From positions 741,001 through 805,000 of the forward strand of contig JADJPL010000001.1 of NCBI GenBank assembly GCA_016713275.1: a stretch of 64,000 nt of DNA, given 5' to 3'. Below the pieces are notes generated by a model. The model had not been told where the DNA came from, did not search any database, and saw only the letters and a program-made list of their open reading frames with translations. The translations under genes were made by a program, and so were the position numbers. Each line of letters opens with the position of its first letter. The stretch's first letter is position 1. This stretch comes from Haliscomenobacter sp. (lineage in GTDB: Bacteria; Bacteroidota; Bacteroidia; Chitinophagales; Saprospiraceae). This document shows positions 8,592-15,680 of the stretch, piece after piece.

Positions 8592-11576
8592 TTAACGCAC
8601 CAGGCTGACATCTCCTTTAACCGGCAACACCTCGCCGTCGATGAAATCAACCTCGGCATAATACACATAGACTCCAGAGGGGAGCGGTTCTCCCCGGAAG
8701 GTTCCGTCCCAGCCCAGGGGTTCCGACCCCAGAGGAATATCTTTCCCCTCGAACAAGAGCTCTCCCCAGCGGTCAAAGATACGCAGGAGGCGGATGCTTC
8801 GGGCGGAAATTCCTCCGTAGATAGTGAAAAAGTCGTTGGCTCCATCGGCATTGGGGGAAAACGAATTGGGAATGAACAAAGGGCGGTTTTTGACAACAAA
8901 AACCGCTACTTCATCCTGTGCGGTACAGCCATTGGGGTCGGTCACCGTCACCGAGAAAACGACATTGCGCAATGGCTGGGCAATCGGGGCAGCGCAGGAA
9001 TTACAGCTCAGCTGGTCGGCAGGGGCCCAGCTGAAAGCGACCGGCAAGCTGCTGGGGATGGCCTGCAAAGGGATTTGTTCGCCCAGGTTGATTAGCCTGT
9101 CCGTCCCGGCATCGACCAGCAGCAGGTCGGGCTGAACCAGGGTCACTTCCACCGCTGCTGTACACCCTTGCGCGTCGCCAACCGACACGACGTAGTTGCC
9201 CGCAGGCAGGTTGCTAAACGTATTGTCCTGCTGGAAGGGGCTGCTGGCCAAACTGTACGTATAAGGAGGCGTGCCTCCTGTGCCCAAAAGGGTTATCGCT
9301 CCGGACCGGTCGCCAAAACAGACCAGATCCGTTGTCTGTACATCCAAAACGCTTAACTGGGGCGGTTCCTCCACGGCAGCCACCGTGTCTGTCCGGCAAT
9401 TGTTCTGATCGATGACCCGGATAAAATACGACCCCGCAGGCAGGTTGGAACGCACCGAGGCGGAATCCCCGGTTTGCCAGAAATAACGGTATTCCCCGGC
9501 GCCCCCGACCCCAAACGCTTCGATCCGCCCGTCGCTCCCTCCAAAACAACTGACATCCGTGGTGCTGAACTCCAGCCCGATTGGCGGAAAATCTTCTACC
9601 GCAAACGTAAAGGCGCCCCGGCAGCGGTTCGCGTCCAATACTTCGACGCTATAGGCGCCCGAAGGTACGGCGAGAAGGGAATTGTCCGGCTGAAACCCCC
9701 GGCCGTCTAGCCAGTCGTACTGATAGGGCGGGCGCCCATTGGTGATCCGGACGTCGATCCGCCCGTCGCTAAACCCGAAGCAGGAGGGCTGGGCGATAGC
9801 CGCCACGTTGGGGTCCAGGATTAGCTCGAGTTCCCGCACCCGGACGAGGGTGTCGAACTGGCAATTGTTGGAATCGACCAGACTGACGAGGTAATCGCCC
9901 ACCCCTAGATTGGCAACGCGATTGGACGAACCAAGCGGAAGCCCGGGAAACCGGTACCGGTACGGCGGCGTAGCCCCGCTGGCCTGTATCTCGATAGCCC
10001 CATCGGTACCGCCGCCGCACGTAGGCATTACGATCTGCGGACGGACCTGGATAGGAGGAGGTTCGGACAAGACATAGGAGAGGACTGTGTCGCAAGTCGC
10101 CTGATCGGTAATGGTGACCTGAAAATTCCCGGCGCCAAGGGCTCTGGGATTGTTGTCTTGCTGCCCGCTGGCCCAGTTAAACTGGTAGGGGGCGTATAGG
10201 CTGTTCGCGCTGACGTTGATCTCCCCCGTCGTCGCGCCCGGGCAGAGCGGCGGATTCAGGGTCGCGCCCACGTTAAAGTGATCGCTGCAACAATCCGCTT
10301 GGAGCGTCTTGACCGTGCTGACGATGCACCCGTCGGCGGTGCGAACGTTGAGCACGATGGATTTATCGCCCGGAAGGTCGTAGCGGACTTGATGCGGGCC
10401 CTGGCCGGTACGGGTAGTAGGGGTGGCGCTTGGGCCAAAAAACCATTCCCAATCGGAAATGCCTCCGGCAAAGGAAGAACTATCGGTCAAGTTGATTGGC
10501 TTGCCTACGCAGGCCTCGGCCTGATCGATGGTGAAGTTGGCCGTAGGGCCCACAAAGGTGCCCGTTCCCCCGAACTGGAGGGTGAATCCGCTTCCGGACC
10601 GGCTGAAGTTATTCACCACCAGGGCGTAGCTCCTGCCGGCAACCATGTCGAGCGGAGAAATAAAGTTGTTGTCCCCGGCGTCGCAACCGCAATATTCGAT
10701 ATTATCCCGTTCGCCATCCCGCAGGCCGGTCGCTCCGGTACAGGATCGCCAGGTGCTGATCGGCTGGCCGACGTTTTCTCCGGAAGACATACACCGCACC
10801 GCCCTTTTCCCACTACAGTCGTTGATCCCTCCAGGCAATTCAAAAACCACGAAGTCCAGGTCGTCCGTAGGGTTCAGCGGGGTTATGGCGAAGGTCAGCG
10901 TGCCGGTAACCTGGCACGTCCAGCGAAACCAGGTGGATTGTTCTTCCGTGGGCTGGCAGCCGACCCGTCCGCAAACGCCCGTCACCTCGTTGGGGTCTTT
11001 GCCTTCTCCCTGTACAAACTCTACAGTAAAAGGCGCTTTGCTGCAAAGAATATTCGCGGTTGGGCAATCGCTGGACGCTTTCGGAGGTTGGGTAAAGCTG
11101 TTGATACACAACTGAAACGTACCCGTGGCGCCTCCCCGGGCGGCCACCCGGATGTAGTAGGTGGCGCCGATTTGCAACTGACTGGCAAACGTCTGTACCG
11201 TATTCGTTCCAAAGGCATCCGAGATACACTCCAGTTCGGTCAGGTTGTTGCAGGCCCCGGAATAAATAGCCATCTGGGGGCTACCCAGGGTACCGCCCGG
11301 AGACAACGCCGTGTTGCCTGTTATGCTGACGTTGACGTCGGTGGTTTGGGCAACGAAGGAATACCAAACGTCGCGGATCGTGGGTTCGTCCGGAAAACAA
11401 GAGGCCCGCGTCACGCTCGACGGGGTGGCGCCGGCTGTGGTGAATGATTGGGGAGGGGAACACCAGTTGACGATATTGGTTAGCGGCAACGCCCGGCTGC
11501 AGTCGTCGTTCGTCACCTGAGCGACAGCCAGAACAGGAAGAGCCGCGAAGAGAAAGACAAAGGTCTGGGTGCGCAT
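8592..11576 (-). CDS. T9SS type B exported protein with PKD and SprB repeats (gliding-motility C-terminal domain)
   Basis: A 994-residue secreted protein with a signal peptide (VFLFAALPVLAVAQ). After it come two Cys-rich beta-sandwich segments resembling pre-peptidase or PCC-type domains (about residues 25-165 and 170-335). A PKD domain follows at about 345-430 (GISDWEWFFGPSATP). There are then five SprB-type repeats of about 90 residues, each opening with a Cys-Gly-Asp/Ser-Gly core (CPGATTGEI, CGGGTDGAI, CFGFSDGRI, CFGGSDGRI, CFGDRSGAI). The C-terminus is a CHU_C type B sorting domain (FIPNSFSPNADGANDFF, RIFDRWGELLF, WDGTFRGEPLPSGVYVYY), which directs type IX export. SprB repeats occur in surface adhesins of gliding Bacteroidota, so a role in surface attachment is plausible but inferred. 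Confidence 0.88.
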   Translation of the reverse strand: MRTQTFVFLFAALPVLAVAQVTNDDCSRALPLTNIVNWCSPPQSFTTAGATPSSVTRASCFPDEPTIRDVWYSFVAQTTDVNVSITGNTALSPGGTLGSPQMAIYSGACNNLTELECISDAFGTNTVQTFASQLQIGATYYIRVAARGGATGTFQLCINSFTQPPKASSDCPTANILCSKAPFTVEFVQGEGKDPNEVTGVCGRVGCQPTEEQSTWFRWTCQVTGTLTFAITPLNPTDDLDFVVFELPGGINDCSGKRAVRCMSSGENVGQPISTWRSCTGATGLRDGERDNIEYCGCDAGDNNFISPLDMVAGRSYALVVNNFSRSGSGFTLQFGGTGTFVGPTANFTIDQAEACVGKPINLTDSSSFAGGISDWEWFFGPSATPTTRTGQGPHQVRYDLPGDKSIVLNVRTADGCIVSTVKTLQADCCSDHFNVGATLNPPLCPGATTGEINVSANSLYAPYQFNWASGQQDNNPRALGAGNFQVTITDQATCDTVLSYVLSEPPPIQVRPQIVMPTCGGGTDGAIEIQASGATPPYRYRFPGLPLGSSNRVANLGVGDYLVSLVDSNNCQFDTLVRVRELELILDPNVAAIAQPSCFGFSDGRIDVRITNGRPPYQYDWLDGRGFQPDNSLLAVPSGAYSVEVLDANRCRGAFTFAVEDFPPIGLEFSTTDVSCFGGSDGRIEAFGVGGAGEYRYFWQTGDSASVRSNLPAGSYFIRVIDQNNCRTDTVAAVEEPPQLSVLDVQTTDLVCFGDRSGAITLLGTGGTPPYTYSLASSPFQQDNTFSNLPAGNYVVSVGDAQGCTAAVEVTLVQPDLLLVDAGTDRLINLGEQIPLQAIPSSLPVAFSWAPADQLSCNSCAAPIAQPLRNVVFSVTVTDPNGCTAQDEVAVFVVKNRPLFIPNSFSPNADGANDFFTIYGGISARSIRLLRIFDRWGELLFEGKDIPLGSEPLGWDGTFRGEPLPSGVYVYYAEVDFIDGEVLPVKGDVSLVR

Positions 11577-11602
11577 ATTTATTTTTTTGGGATAAAACCT
11601 AA

Positions 11603-11630
11603 GTTAGACGTTAGACGTTGGACGTTGGAC
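11603..11630 (+). repeat. heptamer tandem array, left arm (GTTAGAC/GTTGGAC)
   Basis: Four uninterrupted 7-bp units: GTTAGAC, GTTAGAC, GTTGGAC, GTTGGAC, followed by a decayed TTTAGAA. Seen directly. Confidence 0.85.
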
Positions 11631-11721
11631 TTTAGAAAGGTGGCTAAACCGGGGTGAAAGAAATTAAAATGGTTTTGGCGGTCCGGTTTTTATGGGGCGA
11701 ACGCGGGGTTTGCTGCAACGG

Positions 11722-11756
11722 CTAACGTCCAACATCTAACATCCAAAGTCTAATGC
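11722..11756 (-). repeat. heptamer array, inverted right arm
   Basis: Read on the minus strand the segment is ATTAGAC, TTTGGAT, GTTAGAT, GTTGGAC, GTTAGCC: five degenerate versions of the units in the array at 11603-11630. The two arrays are inverted around about 90 bp, so the transcript could fold into a long imperfect stem. Confidence 0.75.
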
Positions 11757-11939
11757 CAAAGGGCTTTTTCAGGTAACAAACGGTGGATTCTTTTTTTAGT
11801 AAAAGGCCGCCTGTCCTTTATATAAGCTTACAAATAAACGATAAAAAAGATGGCAGCCTATGAAGATAAACGCCGAATTTGATTATATTTTGTTGCCGGA
11901 CGACAAAACCGCCCGGGATTAACAAATTTTTAGGGTTTT

Positions 11940-12653
11940 ATGAAAAAAGCGATCCCCAATGCCATAACACTGGCCAATTTACTGGCCGGCATGTTGGCGG
12001 TGGTTTTTCTAGTATACGGACAGCCAGAAACAGCAGTTGGGTTGGTTCTTTTTGCTCTTTTTGCGGATTTTCTGGACGGGGCGGTAGCGCGCTGGCTGAA
12101 GGTTAACTCTCCCTTGGGAAAAGAACTGGATTCCCTGGCCGACGTGGTTTCCTTTGGGGTAGCGCCCGGGGTGATGCTGTACGGGCTGATTAGCGCAGGC
12201 TATTCGGATGGCGTCTGGCCTTCGGCATTGGATTATGCCGCTTTGCCTGCTTTTTTGCTTGCGCCTTTTGCCGCGCTTCGTTTGGGCAAATTCAATCTGG
12301 ACGAACGGCAATCGGAGGCGTTTATCGGGTTGCCGACGCCTGCATCGGCGTTGTTTGTGTGCGGATTGGTTTTGTTGTATGGGAATCCGCATCCAGCTTG
12401 GGTAGCGGTTTTTCTCCATCCCTTCGCCCTCTATGCCGTAACCGCCTTTTTATCCGCGCTGATGATCGCCGAAATCCCGATGTTTAGCCTTAAAATGAAG
12501 CATTTCGGGTGGGCAGGCAATGAGATAAAATATATCTTTGCTGGCATATCCCTCGTCCTGCTGGCGATTTGGAGGGAAACGGCTTTGTCCGCGATCGTTT
12601 TGTTGTATATCGGCCTGTCTGTTGGGCTTCATTTATCCAAGCGAAAGAACTAG
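11940..12653 (+). CDS. pssA: CDP-diacylglycerol--serine O-phosphatidyltransferase
   Basis: A 237-residue membrane enzyme that joins CDP-diacylglycerol to L-serine to give phosphatidylserine, the precursor of phosphatidylethanolamine. The CDP-alcohol phosphotransferase signature is complete: DFLDGAVAR, then G eight residues on, then the two Asp residues of KELDSLAD. There are about seven hydrophobic segments. The opening AIPNAITLANLLAGM is characteristic of PssA. The purS start codon follows the stop by 2 bp, so the two are almost certainly co-transcribed, although they serve different pathways. Confidence 0.92.
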   Translation: MKKAIPNAITLANLLAGMLAVVFLVYGQPETAVGLVLFALFADFLDGAVARWLKVNSPLGKELDSLADVVSFGVAPGVMLYGLISAGYSDGVWPSALDYAALPAFLLAPFAALRLGKFNLDERQSEAFIGLPTPASALFVCGLVLLYGNPHPAWVAVFLHPFALYAVTAFLSALMIAEIPMFSLKMKHFGWAGNEIKYIFAGISLVLLAIWRETALSAIVLLYIGLSVGLHLSKRKN

Positions 12654-12655
12654 CT

Positions 12656-12910
12656 ATGAAATTCATTGCAGCCATTGACGTAATGCCCCACAAAGAATTA
12701 CTCGATCCACAGGGAAAAACGGTGGCCAACAACTTGTCTCACGTTCAGATTTTCGGTATCGAAGAGGTTCGGATCGGAAAGCATATCGCGATGACCCTGG
12801 AAGCCGAAACCGAAGAAGCCGCGCGGGAAAAAGTGGAAACGGCCTGCCAGAAACTGCTGGCCAACCTGATCATGGAGACGTACACGTTCAAGATCTCTCC
12901 TGCGGAGTAA
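12656..12910 (+). CDS. purS: phosphoribosylformylglycinamidine synthase subunit PurS
   Basis: An 84-residue protein beginning MKFIAAIDVMPHKELLDPQG. It has the PurS pattern of a long first strand, a helix with QGKTVANNL, and the strand VRIGKHIAMTLEA, ending in KLLANLIMETYTFKI. PurS forms the complex with PurL and PurQ that converts FGAR to FGAM in purine synthesis. The ATG at 12656 is preferred over an upstream start inside pssA because the family begins exactly at this Met. The purL and purQ partners are not in the window. Confidence 0.9.
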   Translation: MKFIAAIDVMPHKELLDPQGKTVANNLSHVQIFGIEEVRIGKHIAMTLEAETEEAAREKVETACQKLLANLIMETYTFKISPAE

Positions 12911-12958
12911 GCACCCTCTTTTTTCACTCCGGGCGCAGGCGCGCCAACCTCCGGCTAC

Positions 12959-13633
12959 ATGCTCTATCTGGTCCCTACTCCCATCGGCAATCTGGAAGAT
13001 ATGACCCTGAGGGCTATCCGTGTGCTGAAGGAGGTGTCATTGATTCTTGCGGAGGATACCCGAACTTCCCGTAAATTATTGGACCATTTCGGCATTGAGA
13101 CGCCCTTGAAAGCCTTTCATGCGCACAACGAGCATCAGGTCACCGATTTTTTTGCCCAGGCGATCCTGGCAGGGCAGCCGATGGCGCTGATCAGCGATGC
13201 GGGTACGCCGGGCATTTCCGATCCAGGCTTCCTTTTGGTGAGGGCCTGCGTACAGGCAGGGGTGCGGGTAGAATGCCTGCCCGGGCCCAGCGCCCTGGTT
13301 CCCGCCTTGGTCGTTTCGGGGCTTCCCTGCGACCGCTTCCATTTTGAGGGCTTCCTGACCCACAAAAAAGGAAGGAAAACTCGTTTGAAATACCTGGCTA
13401 CCCTGGAGCATACCTTCGTCCTTTACGAATCCCCTTACCGGTTGCTAAAATGCCTGGAGGAACTCGCCGCTTGCTGTGGCCCGGATCGCCTGGCTTGCGT
13501 GTGCCGGGAGCTCAGCAAACTCCATGAAGAGGTCCGCAGAGGCCCGCTGACGGACCTTCATGCCGATTATCGGGATCACCCGGAAAAGGTCAAAGGCGAG
13601 ATTGTGGTTGTGGTGGACAGGAAAGAGGGGTAG
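12959..13633 (+). CDS. rsmI: 16S rRNA (cytidine(1402)-2'-O)-methyltransferase RsmI
   Basis: A 224-residue tetrapyrrole-methylase-fold enzyme. Diagnostic segments are MLYLVPTPIGNLEDMTLRAI at the N-terminus, ILAEDTRTSRKLL, HNEHQ, ALISDAGTPGISDPGFLLV (SAM-binding loop) and the GPSALVPALVVSGLP motif. RsmI 2'-O-methylates C1402 in the decoding centre of 16S rRNA. It is shorter than the 280-residue proteobacterial enzyme, as is usual in Bacteroidota. It follows purS by 48 bp, and the repeat-rich spacer begins immediately downstream. Confidence 0.92.
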   Translation: MLYLVPTPIGNLEDMTLRAIRVLKEVSLILAEDTRTSRKLLDHFGIETPLKAFHAHNEHQVTDFFAQAILAGQPMALISDAGTPGISDPGFLLVRACVQAGVRVECLPGPSALVPALVVSGLPCDRFHFEGFLTHKKGRKTRLKYLATLEHTFVLYESPYRLLKCLEELAACCGPDRLACVCRELSKLHEEVRRGPLTDLHADYRDHPEKVKGEIVVVVDRKEG

Positions 13634-13639
13634 GGGTTG

Positions 13640-13665
13640 GTTAGTGGTTAGTGGTTGGTGGTTGG
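13640..13665 (+). repeat. heptamer array (GTTAGTG/GTTGGTG)
   Basis: Units read GTTAGTG, GTTAGTG, GTTGGTG, GTTGG, right after the rsmI stop codon. The order (two GTTAG units, then two GTTGG units) repeats the layout of the array at 11603-11630, with TG replacing AC at the unit end. Confidence 0.75.
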
Positions 13666-13667
13666 TT

Positions 13668-13739
13668 TAAATGTAGAGACGCAATGTTTTGCGTCTGTTG
13701 GTATAAATGTAGAGACGCAAGATTTTCCGTCTGTTGGTG
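13668..13739 (+). repeat. 36-bp tandem duplication with TAGAGACGCAA palindrome
   Basis: Two directly adjacent 36-bp copies (13668-13703 and 13704-13739) with 32 of 36 positions identical, both beginning TAAATGTAGAGACGCAA. The first contains the palindrome AGACGCAA-TGTT-TTGCGTCT. In the second the palindrome is partly decayed (GATTTTCC centre). Confidence 0.85.
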
Positions 13740-13781
13740 AAAGGGGAACGCCATTTAACCCCGCGCTAATAGTCACGGTGC

Positions 13782-14315
13782 CTAGAAGCCATCTCAAAAC
13801 TATAGCATATGGCGTTCTCCCACTTTGAAGGGGGTCGGGGGGATGAAACCTTTCCCCAGCATCCCGGAAGTTTCATCCCCCTAGCCCCCTTCAAAGCTAA
13901 TCTTGTAGTACTTTTCATAACTAATGGCTTGTCTGTGAATTGCCCTCCGCAGCCCGGAGCCCGTGGGAAACGCCGTTCCCGTTCGAAGAACGGGATCGCC
14001 TTATGGGGTCAACCGCTCGGAATGCAGGATAAACGCAATGCCTGGCAGTTCAAAGCGGTTGAAGCCCATAAAGCGAAGGCGTTTCCCACGGAGCGGTAGG
14101 GCGAAGGAGCGCCCTTTTTGGTTCTTTTTTTGGGCGAGCAAAAAAGAACAAACCCCGAGGCCGGGGGAAAAAGGGAAGCTGGACTGCACCAAACCATAGG
14201 TTAGGAAAAAACACTACAAGATTAGCTTCAAAGGGGGAAAGTGCTTCGTCTGCTTTTGCCATAGGGTTAAGGATTGCCACCCATCCCCTGGAAAGGGTTT
14301 TGAGATAGCTTCTAG
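13782..14315. repeat. 534-bp composite nested-palindrome element with 19-bp terminal inverted repeats
   Basis: The ends are inverted copies matching at 18 of 19 positions (CTAGAAGCCATCTCAAAAC at 13782-13800 against 14297-14315). Inside are a 27-bp hairpin (13823-13849 with 13870-13896, 24 of 27 matching), a longer imperfect pair (13896-13927 with 14194-14226), a perfect 14-bp pair CCGTGGGAAACGCC (13961-13974 with 14078-14091), a 7-bp hairpin at 13978-13994, and a hairpin GTTCTTTTTT...AAAAAAGAAC near 14120-14150. It encodes no transposase. The terminal ATCTCAAAA resembles the TGTCTCAAAA end of the 92-bp family. CTAG at both outer ends may be a target duplication. Confidence 0.75.
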
Positions 14316-14343
14316 TTTAATAGCACATAAACGCCTTTACCCT

Positions 14344-15675
14344 ATGCCTGTTTCCGTAAACCAGGGGGAGAACATCCGGACTTTTGAAAGCGGACCCGGC
14401 ATCTCCCAATACACGCAGGACCTGATTGACCGCGACAGCCGGGTTTTTTACCATCAGACCCTTTCTTCCCCGGTATTCAACGTAGTAGAAAAAGCGGAGG
14501 GCGCCTATATCTTCGACAGCGAGGGGAACAAATACCTCGACCTGCACGGAAACGGGGTGCATACGGTCGGGTATAACAACCCAAAGGTATTGGCGGCGAT
14601 GCGGAAGCAAATCGACGAGGCGCTGATGTTCGCTCCGCGCCGGTTCACCAACCAACCTGCCGTAGAACTTGCGGAAAAACTGACCCGGATCGCGCCAGCA
14701 GGATTGACCCGGGCGCTCTTCTGCCCGGGCGGGTCGGAAGCGATCGAAATGGCAACGATGCTGGCCAAGCAGGTTACGGGAAAGTGGAAAACGCTGTCGT
14801 ATTATGGGACGTTCCACGGCGCCGGGTTTCAAGCCATTTCCATCGGTGCGGACCCCCATTTCCGGGAAGGGCTGGGGCCACTGATGCCCGGCGCGATCCA
14901 CCTGGAATTGCCAGACTACTACCGCAACCCCTGGGGGTGGACGAATCAGGAGCAAATCGACGAGGAGTACCTCCGGCAATTAACGGTGCAGATCGAATGC
15001 AATCCGGGAATCGCTGCGCTGATCTCGGAGCCCATTTTTTACAATTCCACCGTTCCCACCCGCTACTTTTGGGAAAAAGCCAAAGCGATATGCCAGGCAC
15101 ATGGGATCCTGCTGATTTTTGACGAAATCTACACGGCGTTTGGGAGGACGGGTAAAATGTTTGCTTCCGAGCACTTCGTTACGCCCGATGTGATCGTAGT
15201 TGGAAAAGGGTTTGGAGGGGGCGTGGTTCCTTTCGCCGGCATTATTGGCCGGGAGGAGTTTAATGTACTCGGTCAGCGGTCGATCGGCCATTACACCCAT
15301 GAAAAGAATCCTTTTTGCGCTGCGGTTTCCGGGGCAGTAATCGATTTTGTAGTGGAGCAAGGGCTGGCGGAGCATGCCCAGGAACTGGGCGCTTACTTAA
15401 AAGCCGGACTGGAAGCGTTGCAGGAAGAGTTTGAATGGATCGGACATATCAGCGGGCTTGGGTTAAATCTGGGCGTGGATTTGGTCAAAAATCGAAGCAG
15501 CAAAGAGCGGGCAGTGGACGAAGCCCACCGGCTCATGGCGTTTTGCATGCAGCGAGGCATTTCTTTCAAGCTGATTCAGGGCAACATCCTCAACCTGAAA
15601 CCCGCGCTGGTTATTACCCAGGAGGAAGCCGATTTCATCCTGTCTACCCTTAAGGAGGGGCTGAGGGCTTTGTAA
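14344..15675 (+). CDS. class III PLP-dependent aminotransferase-fold enzyme, possibly PbfA-like
   Basis: A 443-residue fold-type I PLP enzyme. Visible landmarks are GNKYLDLHGNGVHTVGYNNP, the cofactor-phosphate loop CPGGSEAIEMA, the ring-stacking region YYGTFHGAGFQAISIGAD, the cofactor-binding Asp in ILLIFDEIYTAFGRTGKMF and the Schiff-base Lys in VIVVGKGFGGGVVPFAG. The HGNxVHxVGYxNP and APRRFTN segments resemble (R)-1-hydroxy-2-aminoethylphosphonate ammonia-lyase (PbfA), which feeds phosphonoacetaldehyde degradation. Omega-aminotransferases share much of this, and no phosphonate genes lie nearby, so the substrate is uncertain. The gene starts 28 bp after the composite palindrome. Confidence 0.75.
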   Translation: MPVSVNQGENIRTFESGPGISQYTQDLIDRDSRVFYHQTLSSPVFNVVEKAEGAYIFDSEGNKYLDLHGNGVHTVGYNNPKVLAAMRKQIDEALMFAPRRFTNQPAVELAEKLTRIAPAGLTRALFCPGGSEAIEMATMLAKQVTGKWKTLSYYGTFHGAGFQAISIGADPHFREGLGPLMPGAIHLELPDYYRNPWGWTNQEQIDEEYLRQLTVQIECNPGIAALISEPIFYNSTVPTRYFWEKAKAICQAHGILLIFDEIYTAFGRTGKMFASEHFVTPDVIVVGKGFGGGVVPFAGIIGREEFNVLGQRSIGHYTHEKNPFCAAVSGAVIDFVVEQGLAEHAQELGAYLKAGLEALQEEFEWIGHISGLGLNLGVDLVKNRSSKERAVDEAHRLMAFCMQRGISFKLIQGNILNLKPALVITQEEADFILSTLKEGLRAL

Positions 15676-15680
15676 TTCCC

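Larger units (their letters stand above)
11577..11939. other. intergenic region with inverted heptamer arrays
   Basis: A 363-bp spacer between the divergent T9SS protein and pssA genes. Both genes must be transcribed from here. It contains a perfect heptamer run (GTTAGAC twice, GTTGGAC twice) at 11603-11630 and, on the opposite strand at about 11722-11756, a degenerate run of the same units. The rest is AT-rich and I found no convincing TAnnTTTG element. Confidence 0.7.
13634..14343. other. 710-bp non-coding block of repeats and nested palindromes
   Basis: No credible gene lies between rsmI and the aminotransferase. The block holds a heptamer array (13640-13665), a 36-bp tandem duplication (13668-13739) and a 534-bp composite palindromic element (13782-14315). 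Small reading frames on both strands here mirror the palindromes and have no protein-like features. Confidence 0.8.

Noticed and set aside
10278..11447. 389-residue open frame opposite the T9SS protein
   Set aside because: It lies wholly antisense to a well-supported gene, has a Gly/Arg-rich low-complexity composition and no domain pattern.
13640..13739. Possible CRISPR array
   Set aside because: Units are 7 bp or two directly abutting 36-bp copies, with no spacers and no cas genes nearby.
13809..14280. Several 62-96 residue frames inside the composite palindrome
   Set aside because: They are mirror images of each other caused by the inverted repeats, with no start-site context and no protein-like composition.
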